A DNA stretch of 64,000 bases from Streptomyces natalensis ATCC 27448 (GTDB taxonomy: Bacteria > Actinomycetota > Actinomycetes > Streptomycetales > Streptomycetaceae): the NCBI RefSeq assembly GCF_000935125.1, contig NZ_JRKI01000034.1, positions 248,001-312,000 on the forward strand, given 5' to 3'. Positions 8,650 through 16,607 of this stretch are shown here, one piece after another. The stretch's first letter is position 1, and each line of letters opens with the position of its first letter. The translations under genes and the position numbers were made by a program. The notes under the pieces are model-generated. The model did not search any database and was not told where the DNA came from. It saw only the letters and a program-made list of their open reading frames with translations.

Positions 8650-9945
8650 GTGCGCCCGGTCCGGTCCCGACCGCCGCAGTGGCTGCAGGCCTGGACGGCA
8701 ACGCTCTACTGGAAGACGGCCGTCTTCATCACCGTCATGTGCTGCCTGCTCGCCGCGGTGCTCGGCATGCTGGTGCACGTCCTGGTCGACGGGCAGACCC
8801 AGGACCGCGCGCGCCACGTGGCGCTGGAGGAACTGGACCGCAGCACGTCCGCCTATGTCACCGGGGCCCCGCTCAGCCGCGACGTCGCGGTGGACCCGCC
8901 GGACCTCCCCGCTCCGCTCCGCAAGATGACCGTGCAGCGGCATGAGCGCGGGACCCAGCTCGCCACCCACCGTGACCGCCCCGTCATGTGGGCCGCCACG
9001 CCCGTGACCGGGAGCAAGGTGCTGGCGGTACGGCTGGACTACAGCGAGCAGGCGGCCTCCCTCCGCGGCCTGGACGGGGCCATCATCGGCTCCTCCGCCG
9101 CCGCGATCGGCCTCACCCTGGCGGCCGGACTGATCTCCGTCTCCCGCATCACCCGCCGACTGCACCGCACGGCCCGCGTCGCCCGGCGGATCAGCACCGG
9201 CGATCTCGACGCCCGGGTGAACGACCCTCGCGCCCGGCGCCCCCACCGTGCCCAGGACGAGGCCGCCGCCGTGGCGACCGCGCTCGATGCGATGGCCGCC
9301 AGCCTTCAGGAGCGGCTGAACAGCGAACAGCGCTTCACCGCCGACGTCTCCCACGAACTGCGCACGCCGCTCGCCGGGCTCCACGCCGCGGCCGAGCTGC
9401 TGCCGGACGGCCGCCCGACCGACATGGTGCGCGACCGCGTGCAGACCCTGTGCGGACTGACCGAGGACCTGCTGGAGATCTCCCGGCTCGACGCCCAGGT
9501 CGAGAGCGCCGACCTCGACATCCACCAGCTGGGGCCACTGGCCGAACGCGCGGTACGGGCCACCGGAACGGCGACGGAGGTCCGCGTCGTACAGGACGCC
9601 CATGTGCAGACCGACCGGCGCAGGCTCGAACGCATCCTGGGAAACCTCGTCGCCAACGCCCACAAACACGGCCGCCCGCCCGTTGTGGTCACCGTCGAGG
9701 GTCCCGTCATCACCGTGCGGGACCACGGCGACGGCTACCCCACCTACCTCCTCGACCAGGGCCCCCAGCGCTTCCGGAGCCAGTCCGGCGGATCGGACGT
9801 CGGCAAGCGGACCGGCCACGGTCTGGGCCTGACCATCGCCACCGGGCAGGCCCACGTCCTCGGCGCCACCCTCCGCTTCTCCAACGCCGCCGACGGTGGA
9901 GCCATCGCCGAACTCCGTCTCCCGGCCCACCCGGACCAGCACTGA
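8650..9945 (+). CDS. Sensor histidine kinase without adjacent response regulator
   Basis: This 431-residue kinase has two transmembrane segments (about 24-46 and 143-165) flanking a roughly 95-residue extracytoplasmic domain. A HAMP segment (166-222) follows. His235 is the phosphorylation site (ADVSHELRTPLAG), the N-box is GNLVANAHKHG (331-341), G1 is DHGDGYP, and a GHGLGL G2 box lies near residue 390. All catalytic boxes look intact. The GTG start is three bases after the lipoprotein stop. No response-regulator gene lies on either side, which is unusual because this lipoprotein-kinase pairing normally includes one. The partner is either elsewhere or lost. Confidence 0.9.
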   Translation: MRPVRSRPPQWLQAWTATLYWKTAVFITVMCCLLAAVLGMLVHVLVDGQTQDRARHVALEELDRSTSAYVTGAPLSRDVAVDPPDLPAPLRKMTVQRHERGTQLATHRDRPVMWAATPVTGSKVLAVRLDYSEQAASLRGLDGAIIGSSAAAIGLTLAAGLISVSRITRRLHRTARVARRISTGDLDARVNDPRARRPHRAQDEAAAVATALDAMAASLQERLNSEQRFTADVSHELRTPLAGLHAAAELLPDGRPTDMVRDRVQTLCGLTEDLLEISRLDAQVESADLDIHQLGPLAERAVRATGTATEVRVVQDAHVQTDRRRLERILGNLVANAHKHGRPPVVVTVEGPVITVRDHGDGYPTYLLDQGPQRFRSQSGGSDVGKRTGHGLGLTIATGQAHVLGATLRFSNAADGGAIAELRLPAHPDQH

Positions 9946-10202
9946 TATCCGACCTGTCAGCCCATCAGTCCCACTTGGCCGGGTCCCCCACCCGAAGAAT
10001 TCGCCCCGAACGCCGCCGCCGTGCAACGCTGCATGTTCCGGACTGAGTGCATCGCGTGCTGCGGGGCTCCCGGTTCGCCTATAGGTGATAGCACGGAGGG
10101 CATACGACTCACGCACGGGTTCACCTACGCACGCGTTCTTCGCAGCCTGTGCACCGCTTCCGACACGGAGCGCTGCTGATCAGGGCGCTTGGGGGTTGCA
10201 CT

Positions 10203-11381
10203 ATGGCCGAGCGCCGTTCAGGGAACAGGCTTGCCGCACTCGACGGGCTGCGTCTGCTGGCCGCGTTGATGGTGGTGTGCTACCACTACGTCGCCCTCGT
10301 ACGACCATGGGGCCATACCACGGACACGATCTTCCCGTCCGCCCACAGCGCCGCCCAGTACGGCTGGCTCGGCGTGGAGCTGTTCTTCCTGATCAGCGGT
10401 TTCGTCATCTGCATGAGCGTATGGGGCCGTACGGTGGGCGAGTTTGCCGTCTCCCGCCTCTCCCGCCTGTTCCCGGCCTACTGGGCCGGCCTCCTGATCA
10501 CCGTCGTGGTGGTCAAAACGTGGCCGGAGGCCGCTACGCCACGGAGCTGGAACACGGTGATCACCAACCTGACCATGCTCCAGGGCGGTAACGACACTCC
10601 CGACGTCGACCCGGTGTACTGGACGCTCTTCGTGGAACTCAAGTTCTACCTGATCATGGCTGTCGTCATACTGTTCGGCGTCACCTACCGCAACTGCCTG
10701 ATCCTGTGCGGGGTATGGACCGCGGCCGCCGCCCTCGCACCGATTCTGAAGACCCCGCTGATCAGCGAGTTCGCCATGCCGCAGTACGCGCCGTTCTTCA
10801 TCGCGGGCATCGCCTTCTACCTGATGCACCGTCACCGGCCCAACGCGATCCTGTGGGCGATCGTGATCCTGCAACTGCTGCTCGCGCAGCGCTACATCTA
10901 CGAGCGGATGGCCGTCAACCTCGGCGCGGCCGCCGCGGACGCCCTGCCCACCTGGCCCGCCCGCATCGTCATCATCGTCGCTTTCGCCCTCATCGGCGCG
11001 ATCGCGCTCGGCGCCTGCGACCGGATCCGGTGGAAGTGGCTCACCGTCGCGGGAGCGCTCACCTACCCGCTCTACCTCGTCCACCTCAACATCGGCATGA
11101 CGCTCATCCACCACTTCCGCGGCAGCGTCCCCGCCCCGGTCCTGGTGGCCTCGGTGACCGCGCTCATGCTGGCCACCGCCTGGCTCATCCACCGCCTCGT
11201 CGAACGCCCCCTGGGAAAGTGGCTCCGCGCCACCATGCGCCGGGGCATCGACGACGTCCGCCGGCATGCCCCACCACCCCGCGGACCCCTCCGGCGCTCC
11301 GCACCCCAGACGTCCCCCGCGTCACCCAGGGCGGAAGACGACCAGGCAGTGCCGCGCGCCCGCACCTTCGAGTCGGTGTGA
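10203..11381 (+). CDS. Acyltransferase 3 (OafA/YrhL-type) membrane protein
   Basis: The 392-residue integral membrane protein has about ten hydrophobic segments. The family signature is near the N-terminus: LAALDGLRLLAALMVV followed by CYHY (His28), then GVELFFLISGFVI. These proteins O-acylate extracytoplasmic sugars, polymers or antibiotics using cytoplasmic acyl-CoA. The C-terminal 45 residues are a Pro/Arg/Ser-rich cytoplasmic tail. The ATG at 10203 is preferred over an upstream frame start (10149) because the domain begins directly after it and GGGGG lies eight bases upstream. It stands alone, 257 bp after the kinase gene; its acceptor is unknown. Confidence 0.88.
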   Translation: MAERRSGNRLAALDGLRLLAALMVVCYHYVALVRPWGHTTDTIFPSAHSAAQYGWLGVELFFLISGFVICMSVWGRTVGEFAVSRLSRLFPAYWAGLLITVVVVKTWPEAATPRSWNTVITNLTMLQGGNDTPDVDPVYWTLFVELKFYLIMAVVILFGVTYRNCLILCGVWTAAAALAPILKTPLISEFAMPQYAPFFIAGIAFYLMHRHRPNAILWAIVILQLLLAQRYIYERMAVNLGAAAADALPTWPARIVIIVAFALIGAIALGACDRIRWKWLTVAGALTYPLYLVHLNIGMTLIHHFRGSVPAPVLVASVTALMLATAWLIHRLVERPLGKWLRATMRRGIDDVRRHAPPPRGPLRRSAPQTSPASPRAEDDQAVPRARTFESV

Positions 11382-11498
11382 CCGGCGGGCCGGAGCGGGA
11401 CCGGTGGGGCTGAAAGCCCTGGCCAGAGGGCGGTGACCAGGTCGCCGAGCCGCCCACGTACCCTCATGAGCCGGGTGGGAGAGGTACGGGGAGGAAAC

Positions 11499-12809
11499 GT
11501 GGGTTACCACCGCAACAACTGGCGCCAGGTCGTCGGCAAGGCCGCGCCCTACATTCCCGGCGGTCAGGAGCTGATGGCCGCCGTGGACGTGGTGCACGGG
11601 ATCAGCGACAGCGTCGGCCGCGACCGGCTCCAGTACGTGCGCGGCGGCCGCCCGCTGGTCGAACTGCCCTGGCAGCCGCCCGGCCCCCCGCCCAACCCAC
11701 AGCGGGCCGAGGCCGTCGGCCGCCAGGCATGGGACCTGCTGTTCGCCGACGAGAAGCAGTACAGCGCCCGGTCCCTGCTCGACCAGGTCGGCAACCTGCT
11801 GATGCCGCTGCCGCCCACCGAACTCGACATGGTGGTCCGCCGGTTCGGGACACAGGGCCTGGACCGCTGGGACGCGCTCACCCACGTCGAGGACGAGCAC
11901 GGTGAGCCCGCCTACGACTGGCCGCGTCAGCAGGAGCTCTTCAACTGGCTGCTGCGTACGGTCAGCCCGTACGGCGCAATGCTGATCGGTACCGGAATGA
12001 CGTGCAGCCAGCCGAACGACGATCCCGGGTGCGACTGTGGCGACCACGGCTGGGTACTGCCCGAGGGGCCGTTCGCCAAGGTGGACGGCGCGTACGTCAC
12101 GGAGAACTGGCAGTGGGTCTCGGGCTCGACCGAGGCGCTGTCCTGGCAGGACATGTACCAGGGCTGTTTCGGGGACTGCTGGCTGCTGACGAGCATGCAG
12201 GCCGTGCTCCAGGCCAACCCGCAGCACGCCTCACGGCACTTCCGACAGGAGGCCAACGGCACCGTCACCATCACGTTCTACGACGAGGGCCGCCCGGACC
12301 CCATCACGGTGGTGCCCGACCTGCCGTACGGCCACGGTCGTCTCTGGTGTGCCACCGGCCACACCCAGGACGCCCGTTACGCAGAGACCTGGCCGGGCTA
12401 CTTCGAGAAGGCTGCCGCCCAGGCCCGCGGCAACTACCACGACATCGCCCACGGCGGGCCCCCGTCCGACGCGCTCGCCCTGATCACCGGCCGCACGGGA
12501 CAGAAGCTCGACGTCACCTCGCCATGGGTCGTCCAGGAGATCGCCGACCGCAAGTCGCGCGGCCAGGCGCTCGTCGCCACCACCGTCCCCGCCGCCAACG
12601 CCGGCCCGGACGACGCCGTGGAGATCGCGGGCGGCCGACTGATCGGGAACCACGCCTACTTCGTCAAGGATGTGGACCCGGCCGGCGGTCGGATCTCCTT
12701 GGGCAATCCGTGGGGCGACCAGGCCACCCGGACGCACTGGGAGTGCTGGCTGACACTCCAGGAAGTGGGTTCCTACCTGGTGCAGATCGACGCCGTCGAC
12801 ACCTGGTGA
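11499..12809 (+). CDS. Calpain-like (C2 family) cysteine protease
   Basis: The 436-residue protein contains a papain-fold calpain catalytic core. The nucleophile Cys227 lies in QGCFGDCWLLTSM, His385 in GNHAYFVKDVD and Asn403 in LGNPWG. These are spaced as in calpain domains IIa and IIb. Residues 1-200 are an N-terminal region of unknown fold with a double-Cys patch (TGMTCSQPNDDPGCDCGDHG). No signal peptide or EF-hands are seen, so it is likely cytosolic or exported by a non-Sec route. The GTG at 11499 has GGGGAGGAA just upstream. Bacterial calpains are uncommon and their substrates mostly unknown. No neighbour explains its role. Confidence 0.88.
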   Translation: MGYHRNNWRQVVGKAAPYIPGGQELMAAVDVVHGISDSVGRDRLQYVRGGRPLVELPWQPPGPPPNPQRAEAVGRQAWDLLFADEKQYSARSLLDQVGNLLMPLPPTELDMVVRRFGTQGLDRWDALTHVEDEHGEPAYDWPRQQELFNWLLRTVSPYGAMLIGTGMTCSQPNDDPGCDCGDHGWVLPEGPFAKVDGAYVTENWQWVSGSTEALSWQDMYQGCFGDCWLLTSMQAVLQANPQHASRHFRQEANGTVTITFYDEGRPDPITVVPDLPYGHGRLWCATGHTQDARYAETWPGYFEKAAAQARGNYHDIAHGGPPSDALALITGRTGQKLDVTSPWVVQEIADRKSRGQALVATTVPAANAGPDDAVEIAGGRLIGNHAYFVKDVDPAGGRISLGNPWGDQATRTHWECWLTLQEVGSYLVQIDAVDTW

Positions 12810-12899
12810 CCTCCGGACGTCTCGACGGTGTGGGCCATGAAGGGAATTGTCCATTGCTCCACCGACAACGCTGACGGAGCCGGCGGCGCCGGGGATGTG

Positions 12900-13215
12900 T
12901 CAGTCGTCGTGTGCGTCGTGGTCGGCGCCGTCGTGGTCTTCGTGGTCACGGTCGGCGTGACGGCTGCCGTCGTGACGGTCGTCATGGTCGACGGAAGCCG
13001 CGATGATCTTTCCGGTGGAGGCGTTCACGGTCACGTCGTGCTCGGCGCCGTTCTTCCCCTGGATCTCGACGTCCCAGGAGACGGCGGAGCGTTCGTGGTC
13101 GAGCTCCACGGACGTGACGGTGCCGGGTGCCTTGGCCAGCGCCGCCGCGACGGCGCCGCGGGCGTCCGTCCTGAGCGCCTGGACAGCCTTCAGGTCGGCA
13201 CCCTCCCGGTCGTCG
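12900..13215 (-). pseudogene. Truncated PepSY-domain protein (C-terminal fragment)
   Basis: Reading leftward from about 13215, the frame encodes a PepSY repeat (ADLKAVQALRTDARGAVAAA, then VTSVELDHERSAVSWDVEIQ and EHDVTVNASTGKIIAASVD). It ends in a His/Asp-rich tail with a TGA at 12902-12900. The signal peptide and the N-terminal PepSY copy expected in such secreted proteins are absent: upstream the frame runs antisense into the histidine kinase remnant. PepSY genes often lie divergent from a two-component system in Streptomyces, so this is most simply one side of a deletion. The junction is placed near 13195-13225 and cannot be fixed exactly. Confidence 0.7.
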
Positions 13216-14123
13216 TCGGGGTCGGTGCGGTTGCCGCCGTCGACACCGTGGTCCGCTCGATGCTCATCGGCCTGCCCCTGCTGCTCGTTGTCGTCGCGGG
13301 CGTGACCTGGCTCGTCACCCGGCGCGCCCTGCGTCCGGTCGAGGCCATCCGCGGCGAACTGTCAGCCATCACCGGTGCCGGCGACCTCACCCGCCGCGTG
13401 CCCGAACCCGCCTCCCACGACGAAGTGGCCCGCCTGGCGGCAACCACCAACGAGACCCTGGCCGCACTGGAAGCCTCCGTCGAACAGCAGCGCCGCTTCG
13501 TCGCCGACGCCTCCCACGAACTGCGCAGCCCCATCGCCTCCCTGCGCACCCAGCTCGAAGTCGCCGCCGCGCACCCCGAACTCCTGGACCTGGACGGCAC
13601 GGTGGCCGACACCGTACGGCTTCAGCACCTCGCGGCAGACCTGCTCCTGCTCGCCCGGCTCGACGCGGGAGAGCAACCCCAGGGCAGCTGCATCACCCTT
13701 GATGACCTGGTACGCGAGGAAGTGGCACGGCGCACGGACGCCCATCCCGTCGACGTACACATCGCCGACCACGCGCAGGTACAGGGCAGCGGCGGACAAC
13801 TCGCCCGCGTCCTGGGAAACCTGCTGGACAACGCCCAGCGGCACGCCACCGGTGCGGTCTCCGTGACACTGCGCGCCGAGGGCGGAGACGCGGTGCTGGA
13901 GGTCGCCGACGACGGTCCTGGCGTGCCGCCCGCCGAACGGGAGCGCATCTTCGAACGCTTCGTACGCCTCGACGACGCCCGCAGCCGCGACGACGGCGGC
14001 GCCGGCCTCGGCCTGGCCATCGCCCGCGACATCGTACGAAGGCACGGCGGCGACATCGCCGTACGCCAATCCCCCGGCGGAGGGGCGGTGTTCCAGGTGC
14101 GGCTGCCTGCTGCTGTTCCGTAA
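13194..14123 (+). pseudogene. N-terminally truncated sensor histidine kinase
   Basis: From about 13194 the frame is a histidine kinase starting in the middle of its last extracytoplasmic strand (VVVGVGAVAAVDTVVRSMLI). It goes through TM2, HAMP and a full catalytic core: ADASHELRSPIASL, GNLLDNAQRHA, DDGPGVPPAERERIFERF and GGAGLGLAI. TM1, the sensor domain and any response regulator upstream are missing, and upstream codons instead belong to the antisense PepSY remnant. The kinase could still be made from an internal GTG/ATG (for example ATG at 13260) as a one-TM protein. Called a pseudogene because the sensor half is lost; low-level function is possible. Confidence 0.7.
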
Positions 14124-14127
14124 GACC

Positions 14128-14799
14128 TCAGGCGTCTCCGGGAAGCAGATGCTGGTGAACCTGGCGGAAGGTCCACGTGCCGCGGGCATGCGTGAAGACC
14201 CAGACCAGGTCGAAACGATCCGGCCACTGGCCGGGTACGCCGGTACCGGACACACCAAGGGCATCCACGATCGACGAAATGCGGGAGTGCTCCCAGCAGA
14301 TCAGCACCGGTTCGGGGGCGGCGACTGCGGCCTTCGCCAGGGCCGCTTCCTGGGACTCGGCGAAGGTCATGTCGAGCTTGATGCCCATCTGCCGGGCCAG
14401 CGGCGTCACGGTCTGCCGCATACGGTGGCCGCCGGCCAGCGGGCCCTTGTCGGTGGCGGCGTAAATGGTCTTGGGGCGCATCAGACCGGGGACGGGGGGC
14501 CGGCCCTTCGGCGGGTCGAACAGCTTCGGCAGTGCGCGGGCACGGCCCCACCCGCGCCGGGTGAGGGAGTGGGGGTCCTGGTGACCGTGTTCGTCGTAGC
14601 CGGGGTGGTTTGCGTCGGGCTTCTCGCCGTGGCGGATGATCATGATGGTGGTGGTGACCTTGGAACCCGCCAGATGGAGAGGGTCGGACGGGCCCTTGCG
14701 ACCGCAGCCGGCGAGCACCACGGGCGCCGCCGCCAGCCCGGCCAGTAGCCGACGCCGGCTCATCGCAGGTATACGGCCTCCCGTTTGCTGTTCCGCCAT
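14128..14799 (-). CDS. Histidine-phosphatase-family lipoprotein
   Basis: The 223-residue precursor has a Tat-like lipoprotein signal (MSRRRLLAGLAAAPVVLAGC, Cys32). It is followed by a phosphoglycerate-mutase/histidine-phosphatase domain: IIRHGEK with the catalytic Arg56-His57-Gly58, and a second histidine in ICWEHSRI near the C-terminus. Length (about 190 mature residues) fits a minimal branch-1/2 histidine phosphatase. Two starts are possible: ATG at 14799, or ATG at 14763, which sits directly before the Arg-rich signal and has GGGAGG 13 bases upstream. The product should be anchored to the outer face of the membrane. The substrate is unknown. It is convergent with the truncated kinase. Confidence 0.82.
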   Translation of the reverse strand: MAEQQTGGRIPAMSRRRLLAGLAAAPVVLAGCGRKGPSDPLHLAGSKVTTTIMIIRHGEKPDANHPGYDEHGHQDPHSLTRRGWGRARALPKLFDPPKGRPPVPGLMRPKTIYAATDKGPLAGGHRMRQTVTPLARQMGIKLDMTFAESQEAALAKAAVAAPEPVLICWEHSRISSIVDALGVSGTGVPGQWPDRFDLVWVFTHARGTWTFRQVHQHLLPGDA

Positions 14800-14946
14800 G
14801 CGGAAACCCCGTCCTGTACGTCGGAATGACTGCCCAGTGCGCGGCGCAGCGTACTACCTGTTCCTGAAGGTGCCCTTAAAGCGCTTTCCGAGCGCCGTTC
14901 GCAGGAGGCCACCCTCAAGGACCGGCGGTCACCGACTCGGGGGAGG

Positions 14947-15138
14947 TTGGCCGACGCCCAGCACGACGGCACCGGCCTGGGCCTGCCCATGGTCCGGCAA
15001 CTCACCCACGCCAGCGGCGGCGAGGTCACCCTGCGCCCCGCGCCCCGGGCCGGCGTCGACGCCGTCGTCCGCCTCCGGCTCGCCCCCCATGTGGCCGAGC
15101 GCTGGATGCCCACGCCCCTCGTCAGAGATCCAATGTGA
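14947..15138 (+). pseudogene. C-terminal remnant of a histidine kinase ATPase domain
   Basis: About 45 residues match the end of a HATPase_c domain: HDGTGLGLPMVRQLTHASGG, then EVTLRPAPRAGVDAVVRLRL. This is the G2 box followed by the final strand. The H-box, N-box and G1 motifs are missing; the upstream frame (14881-14946) has no kinase similarity. It is a different kinase type from the truncated one at 13-14 kb. No start signal is evident. Interpreted as a deletion remnant. Confidence 0.65.
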
Positions 15139-15192
15139 GCATGAGTCAGGGACACGAGGATCGAGGAAGACGGGCGGGGCCGGACGGGTGAC

Positions 15193-15330
15193 GTGCAATC
15201 CGAGCTGCGGCTCGCCGCCACCTTCACCGGCGGGGTGAGCCTGGCGGTGTGGATGGGTGGCGTCGCCCGGGAGACGAATCTCCTGGCCGGGGCGGGCCGG
15301 TCGGGAGGGCGGGGGGCTGAGCGTCCTGCG
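15193..15330 (+). pseudogene. N-terminal remnant of a patatin-like (DUF3376/TIGR03607-type) protein
   Basis: From the GTG at 15193 the first 30 residues (QSELRLAATFTGGVSLAVWM then GGVARETNLL) match the start of actinobacterial patatin-related proteins, including the Gly-rich oxyanion segment. The frame then turns into Arg/Gly/Pro low-complexity sequence and stops near 15400. The GxSxG lipase motif and the remaining several hundred residues are absent. Treated as a broken gene; the breakpoint is near 15300. Confidence 0.6.
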
Positions 15331-15370
15331 CTACCTGCGCCCGGCGACCGGGCCCACGCGCACCCCCGGG

Positions 15371-15835
15371 TCAACTCCCCCGGGGCCGGGGCTCCTTGAC
15401 CACCCGCCCCGTGGTGCGGGTGGTGCCCGCGGAGCACGTCACCGAGCGGAACCGGTCGCCGACCTCGGCCACCCAGAACGCATCGGCCACCGTGTACGCC
15501 TGGACGCTCAGGCTGCGCCGCCACCCCCGGAAGAACACCTCGACGACGTCGGCGTCAGGGGGCAGCTGGCCCCACGCCAGCGACCAGCACCTCGCCGCAC
15601 GGCCGCTGTGCCGGCCTCCCCTGAGCGGGGAGACGCTGAGCGTGCCCACGACGGACACGTCGATGAGCCCGGCCGGGCTGTGCACCTCCAGGGCCGGCCG
15701 GTCCGCGGAGCCCCGCGCAATGCGCAGTAACCAGCCACTGAGGGGCAGCCGTAGCTCGCCTGGCTCGACGGCGGTGAGGGTGCTGAGACCCGTACAGGAG
15801 CGCCCGTCCGGCATGAGGACATCACCGCTTTCCAC
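15371..15835 (-). CDS. Hypothetical protein with a TTA codon
   Basis: This 154-residue protein of unknown family has GC-rich third positions along its length, arguing that it is real. The start is a GTG with CGGAG six bases upstream. Predicted as a soluble beta-rich domain with a conserved-looking core (WSLAWGQLPPDADVVEVFFR). No signal peptide or membrane segment is visible. One TTA leucine codon (about 15727-15729, in SGWLLRI) would make it dependent on the bldA tRNA. The gene lies next to two remnants and has no clear partner. No function is assigned. Confidence 0.6.
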   Translation of the reverse strand: MESGDVLMPDGRSCTGLSTLTAVEPGELRLPLSGWLLRIARGSADRPALEVHSPAGLIDVSVVGTLSVSPLRGGRHSGRAARCWSLAWGQLPPDADVVEVFFRGWRRSLSVQAYTVADAFWVAEVGDRFRSVTCSAGTTRTTGRVVKEPRPRGS

Positions 15836-15988
15836 TGTGACTCCGAGGTTCGACGCCTCGATGTGACGTCGCTGAGGCTCAACGGTCGGAAGCGTACGGG
15901 CGCTCTTTGTGGATTTCTTGTGTGCAGCGAGGCGGCCCCCGGGGAGTGTCCAGCCGGGGGCCGCCGTGTGCCGGGAGGTCGGCCGAGG

Positions 15989-16399
15989 TCAGCGGCCCAG
16001 GTCGGCCGGGGCGTGCGGGAGGCTGAAGGTCTTCACCGTCTTGCCGTCGTGCTTGTAGACGACCGTGGGCGTGGCATCGGCCTGCGCCGCGGGCTTCGGG
16101 AGCTTCAGTGTGTACGTCCCGTTCGGGTCCATACGGCTCTGCACCGGGCCGGGCTTGTTCTCGCTCAGCGCACCCGTGACACCGTGCTCGGGGTCCGAGA
16201 TGCTGACCTTTTTGCCGTAGCCGTCCAGCTTGAGGGTGTCGCCGTTGTCGACCTTGACCTCCTTGGTGTAGTCCGTGGGCATGGCGACCGCCGCGGTGGC
16301 CGGGAGGGCGATGGCGGCGCCGGCCACCGCGACGGTGAGGCCGGTGCGCAGCCCCTTGTGCTTGATGCGACGGGCGCGGGTGATGGCTTGCTTGGGCAT
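15989..16399 (-). CDS. Small secreted protein of unknown function
   Basis: The 136-residue precursor has a clear signal peptide (RRIKHKGLRTGLTVAVAGAA, cleavage about residue 36-38). The mature domain of about 100 residues is rich in Gly, Lys and Asp and contains beta-strand-like segments (EVKVDNGDTLKLDGYGKKVS). There are no Cys residues in the mature part. The ATG at 16399 is well supported by AAGGAG five bases upstream. Family unknown; small secreted proteins of this size in Streptomyces are often developmental or cell-surface proteins, but no function can be inferred here. Confidence 0.75.
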   Translation of the reverse strand: MPKQAITRARRIKHKGLRTGLTVAVAGAAIALPATAAVAMPTDYTKEVKVDNGDTLKLDGYGKKVSISDPEHGVTGALSENKPGPVQSRMDPNGTYTLKLPKPAAQADATPTVVYKHDGKTVKTFSLPHAPADLGR

Positions 16400-16607
16400 G
16401 ACTACTCCTTCACGGATGCGTGTAGTGGCCGAGAGTGATCGGCCCGGTATGAGGGCCGAGAAGCACCCATGCCCGGAAAGGTAGACAACGCCCGTTTCAG
16501 TCGTCCCGAGATCGTGTATCAGCCACGTCTCGATCACGGATAGAGACTGTGACACTCGCCGAATAAGGCATCTGACCTGCGGTTTCCCCGCCCGGTCGCG
16601 GCGGCGG

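Noticed and set aside
7810..10116. Leftward 768-residue frame over lipoprotein and kinase
   Set aside because: Crosses two clear rightward genes; composition typical of an antisense frame and no motif.
12773..12985. Thr-rich leftward 70-residue frame
   Set aside because: Thr repeats are a frame-shifted read of the His/Asp-rich PepSY tail.
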